Assembly (NCBI GenBank): GCA_905233835.1
Contig: CAJOGB010000042.1
Coordinates: 1-16,082, forward strand
Reading direction: 5' to 3'
From: an uncultured Lachnospiraceae bacterium
Lineage (GTDB): Bacteria > Bacillota > Clostridia > Lachnospirales > Lachnospiraceae
Length of the DNA: 16,082 nucleotides
Below the pieces are notes generated by a model. That model worked only from the letters and a program-made list of their open reading frames with translations. It was not told the origin of the DNA and did no database searches. Both the position numbers and the translations under genes were made by a program. Shown piece after piece: positions 7,706 through 16,082 of this stretch; the stretch's first letter is position 1; each line of letters begins with the position of its first letter.

Positions 7706-7726
7706 GGGGACGGATCTTCCGTCCCC
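7706..7726 (+). promoter_or_regulatory. Strong hairpin in the leader of the regulator gene
   Basis: GGGGACGGA (7706-7714) pairs perfectly with TCCGTCCCC (7718-7726) around a 3-base loop. It is followed by an A-run, not a U-run, so it is not a standard terminator on either strand. It sits 32 bases before the lacI-family ATG. A competing pairing exists: GGAAGA (7697-7702) with TCTTCC (7715-7720). No convincing -35/-10 pair for this gene was found; TATTAT at 7683-7688 is a weak -10 candidate. The control role is inferred. Confidence 0.5.
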
Positions 7727-7758
7727 ACCAAAAAAAATATAATAAGGGAAATACAAAA

Positions 7759-8835
7759 ATGGCTACAATAAAAGATATCGCGGAGCGATTAGGTGTGTCC
7801 GTCAGTACCGTGTCCAAGGGACTAAACGGGGCGAAGGATATTTCGGAAAGTCTGCGGCAGCAGGTTTTGGATACGGCGGTGGAAATGGGCTACACCACCA
7901 AACGAAAAGGAAGTACCGGTCATAAAATTGCTTTCTTTATAGAAAACATGTCCTGTGAAGAGGAATCGGATTTCGGATACGATCTTTTGCTGGGATTTCG
8001 ACAGGGAGCGTACCGCACAAAATGCGATGTAGATGTCCTTCATATCTCACCGGAGTTTATGCAGGAATATCGCTACAATAATTATATGTTGGAAAACGAC
8101 TACTCTGCCGCTTTCTTTGCGGGAGTCGCGCTAAACGACCCTTGGATGCAGCAATTTGAGGAAACCACGGTTCCTACCGTACTTTTGGATAACTTCATTC
8201 CGAAGAATCCCCACCTTTGCTACTTGGGCACGGATTCCGAAGAAGGTATCGAAATGGCCATTTCTCACCTGGTTTCTTTGGGTCACGAAAAGATTGCATT
8301 CTTAAACGGTTCTAAAGACTCCATGATTTCCGACCAGAGAATGCGCGCATATCTACGGTCCATGAGCGCCCATAAGCTTCCCATCGATCCAAACTTTGCA
8401 ATCTACGGGTACTTTGTGGCCGCTGCCGCAAAATACCATGTGCCCTCTTTCATCGATGCAGGGGTTACCGCAGTTTTATGCGGAAATGACGACATCGCCG
8501 AAGGTGTGATAGAATGTGTAAAGGAACTTGGATTTTCCGTGCCGGACGATATCAGTGTCATCGGTTTCGACGACATGCCCTTCTCGGCCACGTTATATCC
8601 GCCGCTAACTACGGTGCGACAGAATCGAGTGGAAATTGGAAAAAGTGCGTACCATGTATTGGAAGGTATGATGAGTGGAATATCCCCCAGTAAACTGTTA
8701 CTTCGACCCAGTCTTACCATGCGGGCTTCCACAGGAATCGCCAAACCGCGACTTGCCGTACGACGAAACGATTCCCACGATTCGGTACTCCACATTAATC
8801 CGAGACTTTACGAAGAAACCTTAAAGCAATTCTAA
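7759..8835 (+). CDS. LacI/GalR-family transcriptional regulator of the maltodextrin cluster
   Basis: DNA-binding regulator of 358 residues, probably the MalR-like controller of the divergent transport operon. The N-terminal helix-turn-helix spans about 3-22 (TIKDIAERLGVSVSTVSKGLN). The periplasmic-binding-protein-like effector domain runs from about 56 to 325, with the family signatures CGNDDIAEG at 241-249 and GFDDMPFSATLYPPLTTVRQ at 269-288. The usual hinge-helix sequence after the headpiece (N-x-x-AR-x-L) is replaced by TTKRKGSTGHK at 46-56. The start at 7759 is chosen because the helix-turn-helix begins immediately and AAGGGAA lies 8 bases upstream; the longer open frame from 7591 would add unrelated residues from the control region. 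It shares the control region with malE and is followed after 23 bases by the amylase gene, so the two are probably co-transcribed. Its ligand is inferred to be maltose or a derivative. Confidence 0.9.
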   Translation: MATIKDIAERLGVSVSTVSKGLNGAKDISESLRQQVLDTAVEMGYTTKRKGSTGHKIAFFIENMSCEEESDFGYDLLLGFRQGAYRTKCDVDVLHISPEFMQEYRYNNYMLENDYSAAFFAGVALNDPWMQQFEETTVPTVLLDNFIPKNPHLCYLGTDSEEGIEMAISHLVSLGHEKIAFLNGSKDSMISDQRMRAYLRSMSAHKLPIDPNFAIYGYFVAAAAKYHVPSFIDAGVTAVLCGNDDIAEGVIECVKELGFSVPDDISVIGFDDMPFSATLYPPLTTVRQNRVEIGKSAYHVLEGMMSGISPSKLLLRPSLTMRASTGIAKPRLAVRRNDSHDSVLHINPRLYEETLKQF

Positions 8836-8858
8836 AAACATATATAAAGGATAATACA

Positions 8859-10477
8859 ATGAAAGCAAAACGACTTCTGGCAGTTACACTTTGCACTGCA
8901 ATCGCTCTTACCGGATGCTCTTCCACCGGGATGAGCACACCAAAAAGTATTCTTTCAAAAGGAAACACACAAAGTGCCATAGACGATTACTATCGCACCA
9001 ACTATGAAATCTTTGTTTATTCCTTTTATGATTCCGACGGTGACGGCATCGGCGATTTAAACGGAATCCGTGAGAAATTAGACTATCTAAACGACGGAAA
9101 TCCAAAGACGGATTCCGACCTTGGCGTAAACGGCATCTGGCTTACCCCGGTTTGCCCTTCCACCACCTATCATAAATACGATGTAACCGACTACTGCGAC
9201 ATCGACCCGGAATTCGGCACAATGGAAGATTATGAAACGCTCGTGGAAGAATGCCATAAACGAGGAATCTCTGTGACCTTTGATTTTGTCATGAACCACA
9301 CCTCTTCCAAACATCCTTGGTTTACCCAGGCTGTGGATTATTTAAAAACCCTTCCGGAGGAAGCCACGGAAGCGGACATCGACACGACTGCCTGCCCCTA
9401 TGCCGGATATTATAACTTTTCAAAAGAAGCAAAGGACGGCTACGTAAACCTTCCGGGCACATCCTGGTACTACGAAGCGCGGTTCTGGTCCGAAATGCCG
9501 GATACAAATCTTGATAATCCTGCCCTTCAAAAAGAGTTTATCGAGATAGCAAAGTTTTGGTTGGACAAAGGGGTCGACGGCTTCCGTTTGGATGCGGTTA
9601 CTTCTTATTACACCGGAAATCCGGAAAAGAATATCGAAGCCTTAACATGGCTCAACGACGGTATCAAAGACTACGACGGAAATGCTTATATTGTAGGAGA
9701 AGCGTGGACATCCCAAAGCGAATACGCTTCCTATTATGCAAGCGGTGTGGACAGTTTCTTTGATTTTGCCTTTGCGGATAAGGACGGCATCGTAGCAAAA
9801 TGTGCAAAAGGACAGATCTCGGCAGCATCCTTTGCACAGGCCTTGGAAAAAGAAGAAGCCCTCTACGCTTCTTATAATAAAGGCTATATCAAATTAACCG
9901 AAGCGCAGGTTACTACCCCGGCGACTATGCTTCCGATATGGTAAAAATGGCCGGCGGATTAAACCTATTAATGTCCGGAAACGCTTTTATTTACTACGGT
10001 GATGAAATCGGTATGAAAGGATCCGGAAAAGACGAAAACAAGCGTGCTCCCATGCAATGGACCGCCGATCCTAATGAAAACGGCACCTGCAAAGGTCCTG
10101 CCGATATGGAAGAAATCGAAATGATTTACGGAAATTTAAAAGATCAACAAAACGATCCTTCTTCCATTTATTCCTATTATAAAAATGCCATTGCAATGCG
10201 AAACGCTTATCCTTCCATTGCCAGAGGAACCACCTCATTGGTAAAGGAAAGTGATACCACGAATTCCTGCATTTTAAAGAAATCAAGTGAACAGTATGGA
10301 GATGTCTATATCGCCATTAATCCTACCGATGAAACGGATGCTGTTATCATCTCAGATGTAGATGACGGAAAATTAAAAATAGACTACGAACTTCTTGCAA
10401 ATAACATCACTAACAACGCAAAAATAAAGCAGAAGATTTTAACTCTTCCGCCTTACAGTATCGTGGTATTAAAATAA
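8859..10477 (+). pseudogene. GH13 alpha-amylase lipoprotein, disrupted at conserved region IV
   Basis: An exported starch-degrading enzyme, now in two frames: 8859-9944 (361 codons) and 9938-10477 (179 codons). The first frame starts with a lipoprotein signal (MKAKRLLAVTLCTAIALTGC, lipobox LTGC, C20). The barrel follows with the calcium-type motif DSDGDGIGDLNG at 58-69, region I FDFVMNH at 141-147, region II GFRLDAV at 241-247 (nucleophile D245) and region III IVGEAW at 278-283 (acid/base E281). After KGYIKLT (end near 9899) the frame is wrong. The second frame is homologous from RSAGYYPGDYASDMVKMAGG at 9899, through YYGDEIGMKGSGKDENKRAPM, to a normal C-terminus. The NHD motif with the third catalytic aspartate, expected just before R-S-A-G, is absent; a loss of about 16 bases would explain it. 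No other lesion is seen. AAAGGA precedes the ATG, 23 bases after the regulator gene. Confidence 0.85.
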
Positions 10478-10480
10478 AAT

Positions 10481-10511
10481 AAGCTCTTTGAGGCGCTTCC
10501 TCAAAGAGCTT
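10481..10511. terminator. Bidirectional intrinsic terminator between convergent genes
   Basis: Arms 10481-10493 and 10499-10511 form a perfect 13-bp stem with a 5-base loop. On the plus strand it is followed by TCTTTTAT, and on the minus strand by ATTTTATTTT. It lies in the 38-base gap between the amylase stop and the stop of the opposing gene, so it serves both transcripts. Confidence 0.92.
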
Positions 10512-10515
10512 TCTT

Positions 10516-12648
10516 TTATCGTTTCATATAGTCCACTTCGGCATAAAACTCCGGTGGAACGTTTTGTTCCTCATGCTCGCGTTTCTTCACGAGATTTTCC
10601 AAAGGTTTAGCTGCCTGTGCACCTTTATTTTTTCTACGGTTAATCAGTTCCATGTACTGAGAGTTTGACATCAATTTCTCGCTGACCTCAAAGGTAAATG
10701 GGCAATAGCGATATAAAATATCACGGCTTACTTTGGAAAGTCGAAGGGAACCGTTTGCCTCGTACATGATATAGAGCACATAGTCCGCCACAAATACCTT
10801 TCGGTAATTGTTTCCGGCCTTCTGCAGTGCCTTTTTCACCTTTTCCTTTTGCTCCGCGTTCAATGCAGAATTCTTTCTGTAATACTGAAGGAAATCCGCA
10901 TATTCCGCCGTAAGGGAAGGATCGGAAATATCGTTCCAATGAACGCCCTGCTCCGTCTTGCACATTTCCCATCGGAACTCGCCGCACATACGGGTTACCG
11001 CCAAAGAGAAATCCTCCAAAGAGAAAATCGGCATCAGCATTCGTGCGGACGTGGAACGTTTCTTTCCTTCGATTTCCTGCCAGAGAACGCTTCGGCTGCC
11101 GATGTTCGGCATCAAAATTACATAAGGCATGCACTCGGTATGGAAGGTAAGTTTCGGAAGAGTATCGTCCTCATCGTTGGAATACTGGTATTCACGGAAG
11201 AAGCACTGGAAGTCCACTTCACGAATCTTATTTAATTCTTCGTTTACTCTCATCTGTGATGCATAGCACTTATCAAGCGGCATCATCTGATTTACAGAGT
11301 CAAAAATCGGAATAAATACGGAGATTCGACCGAAGGTCATACGATTTCCCAAAGTAAAGAGGTTTTTTATCTCAAAGGAAACACGTTCGATTTCATCATC
11401 CAACATCTCCGCTTCTTTTTCTTCGGAGATATCACCGTTTTGCTTCATCTCACGAAGAGCTGCCGGATAATCCAAGTCAAACTCATTCTTTGATGGCATA
11501 AGTTCCATATCATAAATGAGACGTAACCACTCCGGAATCGTCACTACCTTTCCGTGAGGATCCTTTACATAGGTCACATGTAACTTATAAAGCATGGCGA
11601 TATCATCACGATCCACCACTCGCTCATCAAAAAAACCGAATTTTAAGAACAACTCCACTTCAATGGGGGCATTTGCGCCGTCCTCTTTAAAGTAGCGAAG
11701 AATGGCTTTTCGATAAATCTTATAGAACTGATCCGCGATTCCTCGACGAAGTTTACGCACGTTTTCATCGGTGGAACCTCGATCCGGAAGGCGAACGTAA
11801 TTATCCATAAGCTGAGTCATCTTCTCTGCAGTAGTGGAATCCACCTGAGCATAAGAAAGAATGGTCTGTGCCGCATCTTCCATATCCGGAACCGCACCGT
11901 CTGCAAGCACTGCTTCTCCGGCTTTATCAAGTCCCGTCTTTTCCATGTTAAGAGCGGTAAATGCACTTCTAAATTCCTTGGAATCTTCTTTTAAGTTCTT
12001 AATGTAAGACTTATATCCCACCACCTTTTCCGTGATTTCATGAATCAAATCGGAAATGTTATAGATGGTGCCCACACACATCTCTACGCCCAAAGAATAG
12101 ACGGTCTTTTGCATCTTATCGTCATAGGTATAAACAGACTGCAAAAAGCGAATCTGCCAATCCGCCAAATGATAGCGATCGGATGGCGGAGCCATTTCTT
12201 CAATATCCGAAAAGTCCTCCGGCTTCTTTCCCACCGCATTACATAAGGACGGATAGTTTCGCACATCATCCTGTAAATCCGTATATGCCTGATTAGCTTC
12301 CTTTTCCACGATCAAGAGGAATTTAAAAATCAAATACGCATTATTAACGGATGCTGACGCCACTACCGGAGCGATTTTTTTATTTACGGAAACAACTTTA
12401 TCGATATCCTCCATGTTTTCAAAAGGATAAGAATAAAAGGTACATTCCTCATTCGCTTCGTAGTTATAGATGTACTTTTTCCCGGGCTTTTCGGAAATTC
12501 CGATGATACTTCCGGTCTTTAACACGATCGGTTCCTTATTTCCCGGATAGGTCATACGAACAGAGCCCTTAAGAATAATTTCCAAGGACTCTACTTTATC
12601 CCCCGCCGTATGAATTTGTGAATTTGCCCCACAACTTTGCATAGCCAT
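10516..12648 (-). CDS. Large soluble protein with N-terminal cyclic-nucleotide-binding-like domain, function unknown
   Basis: 710 residues. The first 85 or so resemble a Crp-type beta-roll: AGDKVESLEIILKGSVRM at 15-32, then TGSIIGISE at 45-53, and a strand ending CTFYSYPF at 69-76. The conserved phosphate-binding arginine and the GE-L-A cassette of true cAMP-binding domains are not recognisable, so nucleotide binding is doubtful. Residues about 90-710 match no family I recognise. They look soluble and mostly helical, with a highly charged stretch near 399-430 and a basic tail at 671-692. There is no membrane segment, signal peptide or obvious DNA-binding helix-turn-helix. The start at 12648 has AGGAGAAG at good spacing; a second ATG two codons on is less well placed. 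It is the last gene after alaS and a MATE transporter, 30 bases behind the latter, and ends at the shared terminator. I cannot assign a function. Confidence 0.75.
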   Translation of the reverse strand: MAMQSCGANSQIHTAGDKVESLEIILKGSVRMTYPGNKEPIVLKTGSIIGISEKPGKKYIYNYEANEECTFYSYPFENMEDIDKVVSVNKKIAPVVASASVNNAYLIFKFLLIVEKEANQAYTDLQDDVRNYPSLCNAVGKKPEDFSDIEEMAPPSDRYHLADWQIRFLQSVYTYDDKMQKTVYSLGVEMCVGTIYNISDLIHEITEKVVGYKSYIKNLKEDSKEFRSAFTALNMEKTGLDKAGEAVLADGAVPDMEDAAQTILSYAQVDSTTAEKMTQLMDNYVRLPDRGSTDENVRKLRRGIADQFYKIYRKAILRYFKEDGANAPIEVELFLKFGFFDERVVDRDDIAMLYKLHVTYVKDPHGKVVTIPEWLRLIYDMELMPSKNEFDLDYPAALREMKQNGDISEEKEAEMLDDEIERVSFEIKNLFTLGNRMTFGRISVFIPIFDSVNQMMPLDKCYASQMRVNEELNKIREVDFQCFFREYQYSNDEDDTLPKLTFHTECMPYVILMPNIGSRSVLWQEIEGKKRSTSARMLMPIFSLEDFSLAVTRMCGEFRWEMCKTEQGVHWNDISDPSLTAEYADFLQYYRKNSALNAEQKEKVKKALQKAGNNYRKVFVADYVLYIMYEANGSLRLSKVSRDILYRYCPFTFEVSEKLMSNSQYMELINRRKNKGAQAAKPLENLVKKREHEEQNVPPEFYAEVDYMKR

Positions 12649-12678
12649 ATGCTTTTCTTCTCCTATATCACCCTTTAT

Positions 12679-14046
12679 TTAAGCCTCGTTGAAAAGAGGT
12701 TTCACTTCACTTCTGTAGACACGAATCATAAAGATCGTCGCCATGGTAACCGCTGCCAGTTCCGCAATCGGGAACGCCCACCAAACGGCAGATAAGCCAC
12801 CAATCTTTGATAAAATATATGCAGCCGGCAAAAGAACCAAAAGCTGACGGATAATGGAATTTATCATAGAAATAAATCCATGTCCCATCGCCTGAAAAAA
12901 TGACGAGCTTACAATAGAAAACGCAGCCAATAAAAAGTGCAAGCTGATAATACGAAGTGCAGGCACTCCGATTGCAAGCATATCCTCGGATGCCGAAAAC
13001 AGTAACAGCATCTTATCCGGTACTGCCACAAACAGTACAAAACCTATTAGTATCATAACATAAGCAGCCAAATATGAATACTTTAAGGTTTGTTTGATTC
13101 TCTCCGGCTTTCTCGCACCGAAGTTATACGCAATAATCGGCATCATTCCGTTGTTTAATCCGATAATCGGAAGTAACACAAAGGACTGTAACTTAAAGTA
13201 TACGCCGAATACCGCCGTGGCGGTTGCGGAAAAGTCGATCAAAATCTTATTAAATCCAAAGGTCATAACGGAACCGATGGACTGCATGATAATGGAGGGC
13301 AATCCGATACCGTAAATCTTTTTCACATTTTTCATGCGAAGCGGATACTTCTTAAAGGAAATAATAAGTTCTTTATTTTTTGTCTTATTAAAATACAATG
13401 CCAAAATTCCGCCTACAGTCTGTCCGAAAATTGTAGCGATGGCAGCTCCGGCGATTCCGAGTTTCGGAAATCCCACCAAGCCGAAGATCAAAACCGGGTC
13501 CATTACCATGTTGATACATGCACCAACAATCTGAGTAATCATGGAAAGAGATGTCTTTCCTGTGGACTGCAACAGTTTCTCCATCATCACCTGGAAAAAC
13601 ATACCGATACTTAAAATACCCACGATCTGCATGTAGGTAATACCGGCATCTACAATCTCGGGATTTGAAGTCTGAATTCGAAAGAAAGGACGACAAATCA
13701 AGGTTATAAAGATGGCAAATACAACATAGGTAAAGAAAGTTAAGTATACACTGGTTGTAGCGATGGCATTTGCCTTTTCAAACTTCTTAGCACCTAAATA
13801 TCTGGACACCAAGGCATTGACACCCACGCCGGTTCCGATACCGAAGGCCACCATCAGCGTCTGAAGCGGGAATGCCAAAGATACTGCCGTTAGCGCTTCC
13901 TCGGAAATCATGGCTACAAAGATAGAATCCACGATATTATACAGTGCCTGCATTAACATGGATAAAATCATGGGAGTGGACATATTCAAAAGAAGTTTGC
14001 CCACGGGCATGACGCCCATTTTGTTTTCTGTCTGAATATCTGACAT
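12679..14046 (-). CDS. MATE family multidrug/toxin efflux transporter
   Basis: Integral membrane antiporter of 455 residues, the usual MATE length, expected to export drugs or metabolites in exchange for sodium or protons. About twelve hydrophobic segments are arranged as two six-helix halves. Typical MATE motifs are visible: PMILSMLMQALYNIVDSIFV at 25-44, in helix 1, and the LGAKKFEKANAIA loop at 84-96, with the matching FGARKPERIKQT in the second half at 309-320. The substrate cannot be predicted. AAAGGAG lies 5 bases before the ATG at 14046, and the gap from the alaS stop is only 16 bases, so it is probably co-transcribed with alaS and the downstream gene. Confidence 0.92.
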   Translation of the reverse strand: MSDIQTENKMGVMPVGKLLLNMSTPMILSMLMQALYNIVDSIFVAMISEEALTAVSLAFPLQTLMVAFGIGTGVGVNALVSRYLGAKKFEKANAIATTSVYLTFFTYVVFAIFITLICRPFFRIQTSNPEIVDAGITYMQIVGILSIGMFFQVMMEKLLQSTGKTSLSMITQIVGACINMVMDPVLIFGLVGFPKLGIAGAAIATIFGQTVGGILALYFNKTKNKELIISFKKYPLRMKNVKKIYGIGLPSIIMQSIGSVMTFGFNKILIDFSATATAVFGVYFKLQSFVLLPIIGLNNGMMPIIAYNFGARKPERIKQTLKYSYLAAYVMILIGFVLFVAVPDKMLLLFSASEDMLAIGVPALRIISLHFLLAAFSIVSSSFFQAMGHGFISMINSIIRQLLVLLPAAYILSKIGGLSAVWWAFPIAELAAVTMATIFMIRVYRSEVKPLFNEA

Positions 14047-14062
14047 GAATACTCCTTTAACG

Positions 14063-16082
14063 TTACGAAATTTGAGAAGTCAAAACTTCTTTCGCAGTGG
14101 TGAGGGCCTCTGCAATGCCTGCGGGGTTCTTTCCGCCGGCTTGCGCCATGTTCGGGCGTCCGCCGCCGCCTCCGCCAACCTTCGGAGCCACTTCTTTAAT
14201 TAAGTTTCCGGCATGAGCACCCTTTGCGATAGCGCCGTCGGTTGCCATAACCATGAGGGAAACTTTTCCGTCTGCTTCGGATGCGAGTACGATGACACCG
14301 TTTTCTCCAACAGATGCCTTTAACTCATCACCCAAATCCCGAAGACCGTTCATATCTACGCCGGATAAAGCCTTTGCGATTAGGTTTACGCCCTTAACAT
14401 CTTCCATGTCACCGGATGCATCACCTAAAGCTTCCTTTGCGGCCTTTGCCTTCATGGATTCTAACTCTGAGGAAACCTCTTTTAATTCCTTCTGTAATGA
14501 AGCGATCTTTGCAACAAGGTTTGCAGGGTCAGCCTTTGCCTGAGCAGCTGCCTCGTTTAAAGTCTCTTCTACTTTCTTGTAGTATTTAATTACGTTTGCA
14601 CCGGTAATGGCTTCGATACGACGAACTCCACCGGCTACACCGGATTCGGAAACAATCTTAAAGGTTCCGATATCTGCAGTATTTTTCACATGTGTACCAC
14701 CGCAAAGTTCCTTGGAGTATTCACCCATGGAAACCACACGAACGCTGTCTCCGTATTTTTCTCCGAAGAGCGCCATAGCACCTGAATTTCTTGCTTCGTC
14801 CATGCTCATAACATTTGTAACAACATCTACACCTGCAGCGATGCGCTCATTAACGAGTGCCTCTACCTTTGCAAGTTCTTCGGATGACATTGCCTTGTCA
14901 TGAGAGAAGTCGAATCTGGTACGATACGGATCCTGGAAAGAACCGGCCTGCTCAACGTGATTTCCAAGGACCTCACGAAGTGCCTTCTGAAGAAGGTGAG
15001 TAGCGGAATGGTTCTGGCAGGTTGCCTGACGAAGAGCTACATCAACCTTAAAGGTAGCTTCCTTTCCTGCGGAAATCATACCGGTTTCCACATGTCCCAC
15101 ATGGGCAATCTTATTTCCTACCACCTTAATGGTATCTTCTACCACAAAGCGTCCGGATTCCGTTACGATGACACCCTTATCACCCTGCTGACCACCCATG
15201 GTCGCATAGAACGGTGTCTTTTCAACAATGATGGCACCCTTATCACCTTCAAGCAGTTCACTTGAAATCTCGCCGCCCTCTTCTGTAATGAGGCAGATAT
15301 TCTTAATAACTTCCTTGCTTTCTGTCTTATCATATCCGTCAAATTCGGAAATGTAATCTGTCGGAAGTTCATTATATACAGTAGCATCCGCGCCCATGTA
15401 GTTGGTCTCTTTACGTGCACCACGAGCAGTTTCTTTCTGCTTTTTCATGCAAGCGTCAAATCCTGCTTCATCATAGGTAAAGCCTTTTTCCTCTAATATT
15501 TCCTGAGTCAAATCTACAGGGAATCCAAAGGTATCGTAAAGCATGAATGCGTTTTCACCGGAAAGAACCTTTTCACCTTTCTTGGTCATTTCCTCTTCCA
15601 TCTCGGAAAGCTTCAAAAGTCCGTTATCAAGTGTGCGGTTAAAACGCTCTTCTTCTGTATTTAAAGTCTTAAAGATAAACTCTTTCTTTTCTTCCAATTC
15701 CGGATAGCCGTCCTTGGAGTTGTTGATTACAACTTCTGCAAGACGAGCCATAAAAAGTCCATCGATGCCAAGGATTCTTCCGTGACGAGCCGCACGACGA
15801 ATGATACGACGAAGGACATATTCACGATTTCCGGTTCCCGGACGAATACCGTCGGAAATCATAAATGTAGCGGAACGAATGTGATCCGTAATCAAACGGA
15901 TGGAAACATCGTCCATAGCATCCTGCCGGTAAGTTTTATGAGAAAGTTCGCAAACCTTATCGCGAATCTCTTTCATGGTATCGATATCAAAAACGGAATC
16001 CACGTCCTGCATTACAACTGCCAAACGCTCCAAGCCCATTCCGGTATCGATGTTTTTCTGAGAAAGTTCGGTATATCCGCCG
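14063..16082 (-). CDS. alaS: Alanyl-tRNA synthetase, 5' end beyond the window
   Basis: Charges tRNA-Ala with alanine and edits mischarged Ser/Gly in the cytoplasm. 672 residues are visible of about 880 usual, so roughly the first 200, including class II motifs 1 and 2, lie off the right edge. The frame is open through 16082: KNIDTGMGLERL (motif 3 region) begins upstream of the internal ATG at 16039, which is therefore not the start. Counting from that Met, the editing domain carries the zinc-type HSATH at 344-348 and CGGTH at 446-450. A coiled-coil stretch follows at about 500-540. The C-terminal DHHA1-type domain ends with the glycine-rich VGGGGGGRPNMAQAGG at 621-636. It is the first visible gene of an alaS-MATE-unknown minus-strand group. 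Confidence 0.97.
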   Translation of the reverse strand, partial: GGYTELSQKNIDTGMGLERLAVVMQDVDSVFDIDTMKEIRDKVCELSHKTYRQDAMDDVSIRLITDHIRSATFMISDGIRPGTGNREYVLRRIIRRAARHGRILGIDGLFMARLAEVVINNSKDGYPELEEKKEFIFKTLNTEEERFNRTLDNGLLKLSEMEEEMTKKGEKVLSGENAFMLYDTFGFPVDLTQEILEEKGFTYDEAGFDACMKKQKETARGARKETNYMGADATVYNELPTDYISEFDGYDKTESKEVIKNICLITEEGGEISSELLEGDKGAIIVEKTPFYATMGGQQGDKGVIVTESGRFVVEDTIKVVGNKIAHVGHVETGMISAGKEATFKVDVALRQATCQNHSATHLLQKALREVLGNHVEQAGSFQDPYRTRFDFSHDKAMSSEELAKVEALVNERIAAGVDVVTNVMSMDEARNSGAMALFGEKYGDSVRVVSMGEYSKELCGGTHVKNTADIGTFKIVSESGVAGGVRRIEAITGANVIKYYKKVEETLNEAAAQAKADPANLVAKIASLQKELKEVSSELESMKAKAAKEALGDASGDMEDVKGVNLIAKALSGVDMNGLRDLGDELKASVGENGVIVLASEADGKVSLMVMATDGAIAKGAHAGNLIKEVAPKVGGGGGGRPNMAQAGGKNPAGIAEALTTAKEVLTSQIS

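Noticed and set aside
7706..7726. Leader hairpin considered as an intrinsic terminator
   Set aside because: It is followed by an A-run on the plus strand, and on the minus strand the U-run comes before the stem, so it lacks terminator layout in either direction.
7591..7758. Upstream extension of the regulator reading frame by 56 codons
   Set aside because: LacI-family proteins begin directly with the helix-turn-helix. The added residues are low-complexity control-region translation, and ATG 7759 has its own ribosome site.
8403..8795. 130-codon open frame antisense to the LacI-family gene
   Set aside because: Shadow of the regulator's coding sequence, with no family resemblance and no operon context.
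10721..11134. 137-codon open frame overlapping the 710-residue protein gene on the same strand
   Set aside because: It lies wholly inside a longer well-supported gene in another frame, has no recognisable domain and a composition typical of an out-of-frame translation.
14253..15265. Several plus-strand open frames of about 96-121 codons opposite alaS
   Set aside because: They are antisense shadows of a conserved housekeeping gene; none shows a recognisable motif.
1..16082. CRISPR arrays, tRNA/rRNA genes, insertion sequences, prophage or attachment sites
   Set aside because: No regularly spaced repeats, transposase or integrase frames, structured RNA genes or terminal repeats were seen on reading both strands; intergenic space is almost entirely short operon gaps.

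Overview
The window looks like chromosome from a Firmicute of the Clostridia, most likely a Lachnospiraceae-type gut or rumen bacterium. The grounds are moderate-to-low GC, AAGGAG-type ribosome sites, a lipoprotein maltose-binding protein with an ABC transporter lacking its own ATPase, and a LacI-type regulator divergent from the transport operon. The family assignment is an inference from protein style, not a database match.

Positions 1-7422 hold a minus-strand maltodextrin operon. In transcription order it is: a binding lipoprotein (malE), two permeases (malF, malG; stop and start overlap by one base), a broken GH13 neopullulanase-type gene, an intact GH13 neopullulanase/cyclomaltodextrinase, and the first 98 codons of a type I pullulanase cut by the window edge. 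A perfect 12-bp stem-loop with a short U run separates malE from malF, as expected if the binding protein is made in excess. The logic is uptake of malto-oligosaccharides followed by cytoplasmic debranching and hydrolysis. No transporter ATPase is encoded here, so a shared MsmX/MalK-type ATPase elsewhere is likely.

Positions 7423-7758 are a 336-bp divergent control region. It holds a good sigma-A promoter for malE, an operator-like palindrome centred on CG that also fits the CcpA cre consensus, a second half-site one helical turn away, and a strong hairpin in the leader of the regulator gene.

Positions 7759-10477 hold a plus-strand pair: a LacI-family regulator (malR-like) and a GH13 alpha-amylase lipoprotein gene that is also broken. 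A bidirectional terminator at 10481-10511 closes this pair and the convergent operon beyond it.

Positions 10516-16082 are minus-strand: alaS (5' end beyond the window), a MATE efflux transporter, and a 710-residue protein with a cyclic-nucleotide-binding-like N-terminus and a long unrecognised body. Tight spacing suggests one transcript.

The most striking observation is that two different GH13 genes, on opposite strands 6 kb apart, are each disrupted at the same place in the fold: conserved region IV (the NHD/HD motif). In each case the net loss is of 1 modulo 3 bases, and everything else in the gene reads cleanly. The best candidate for an undescribed function is the 710-residue protein.
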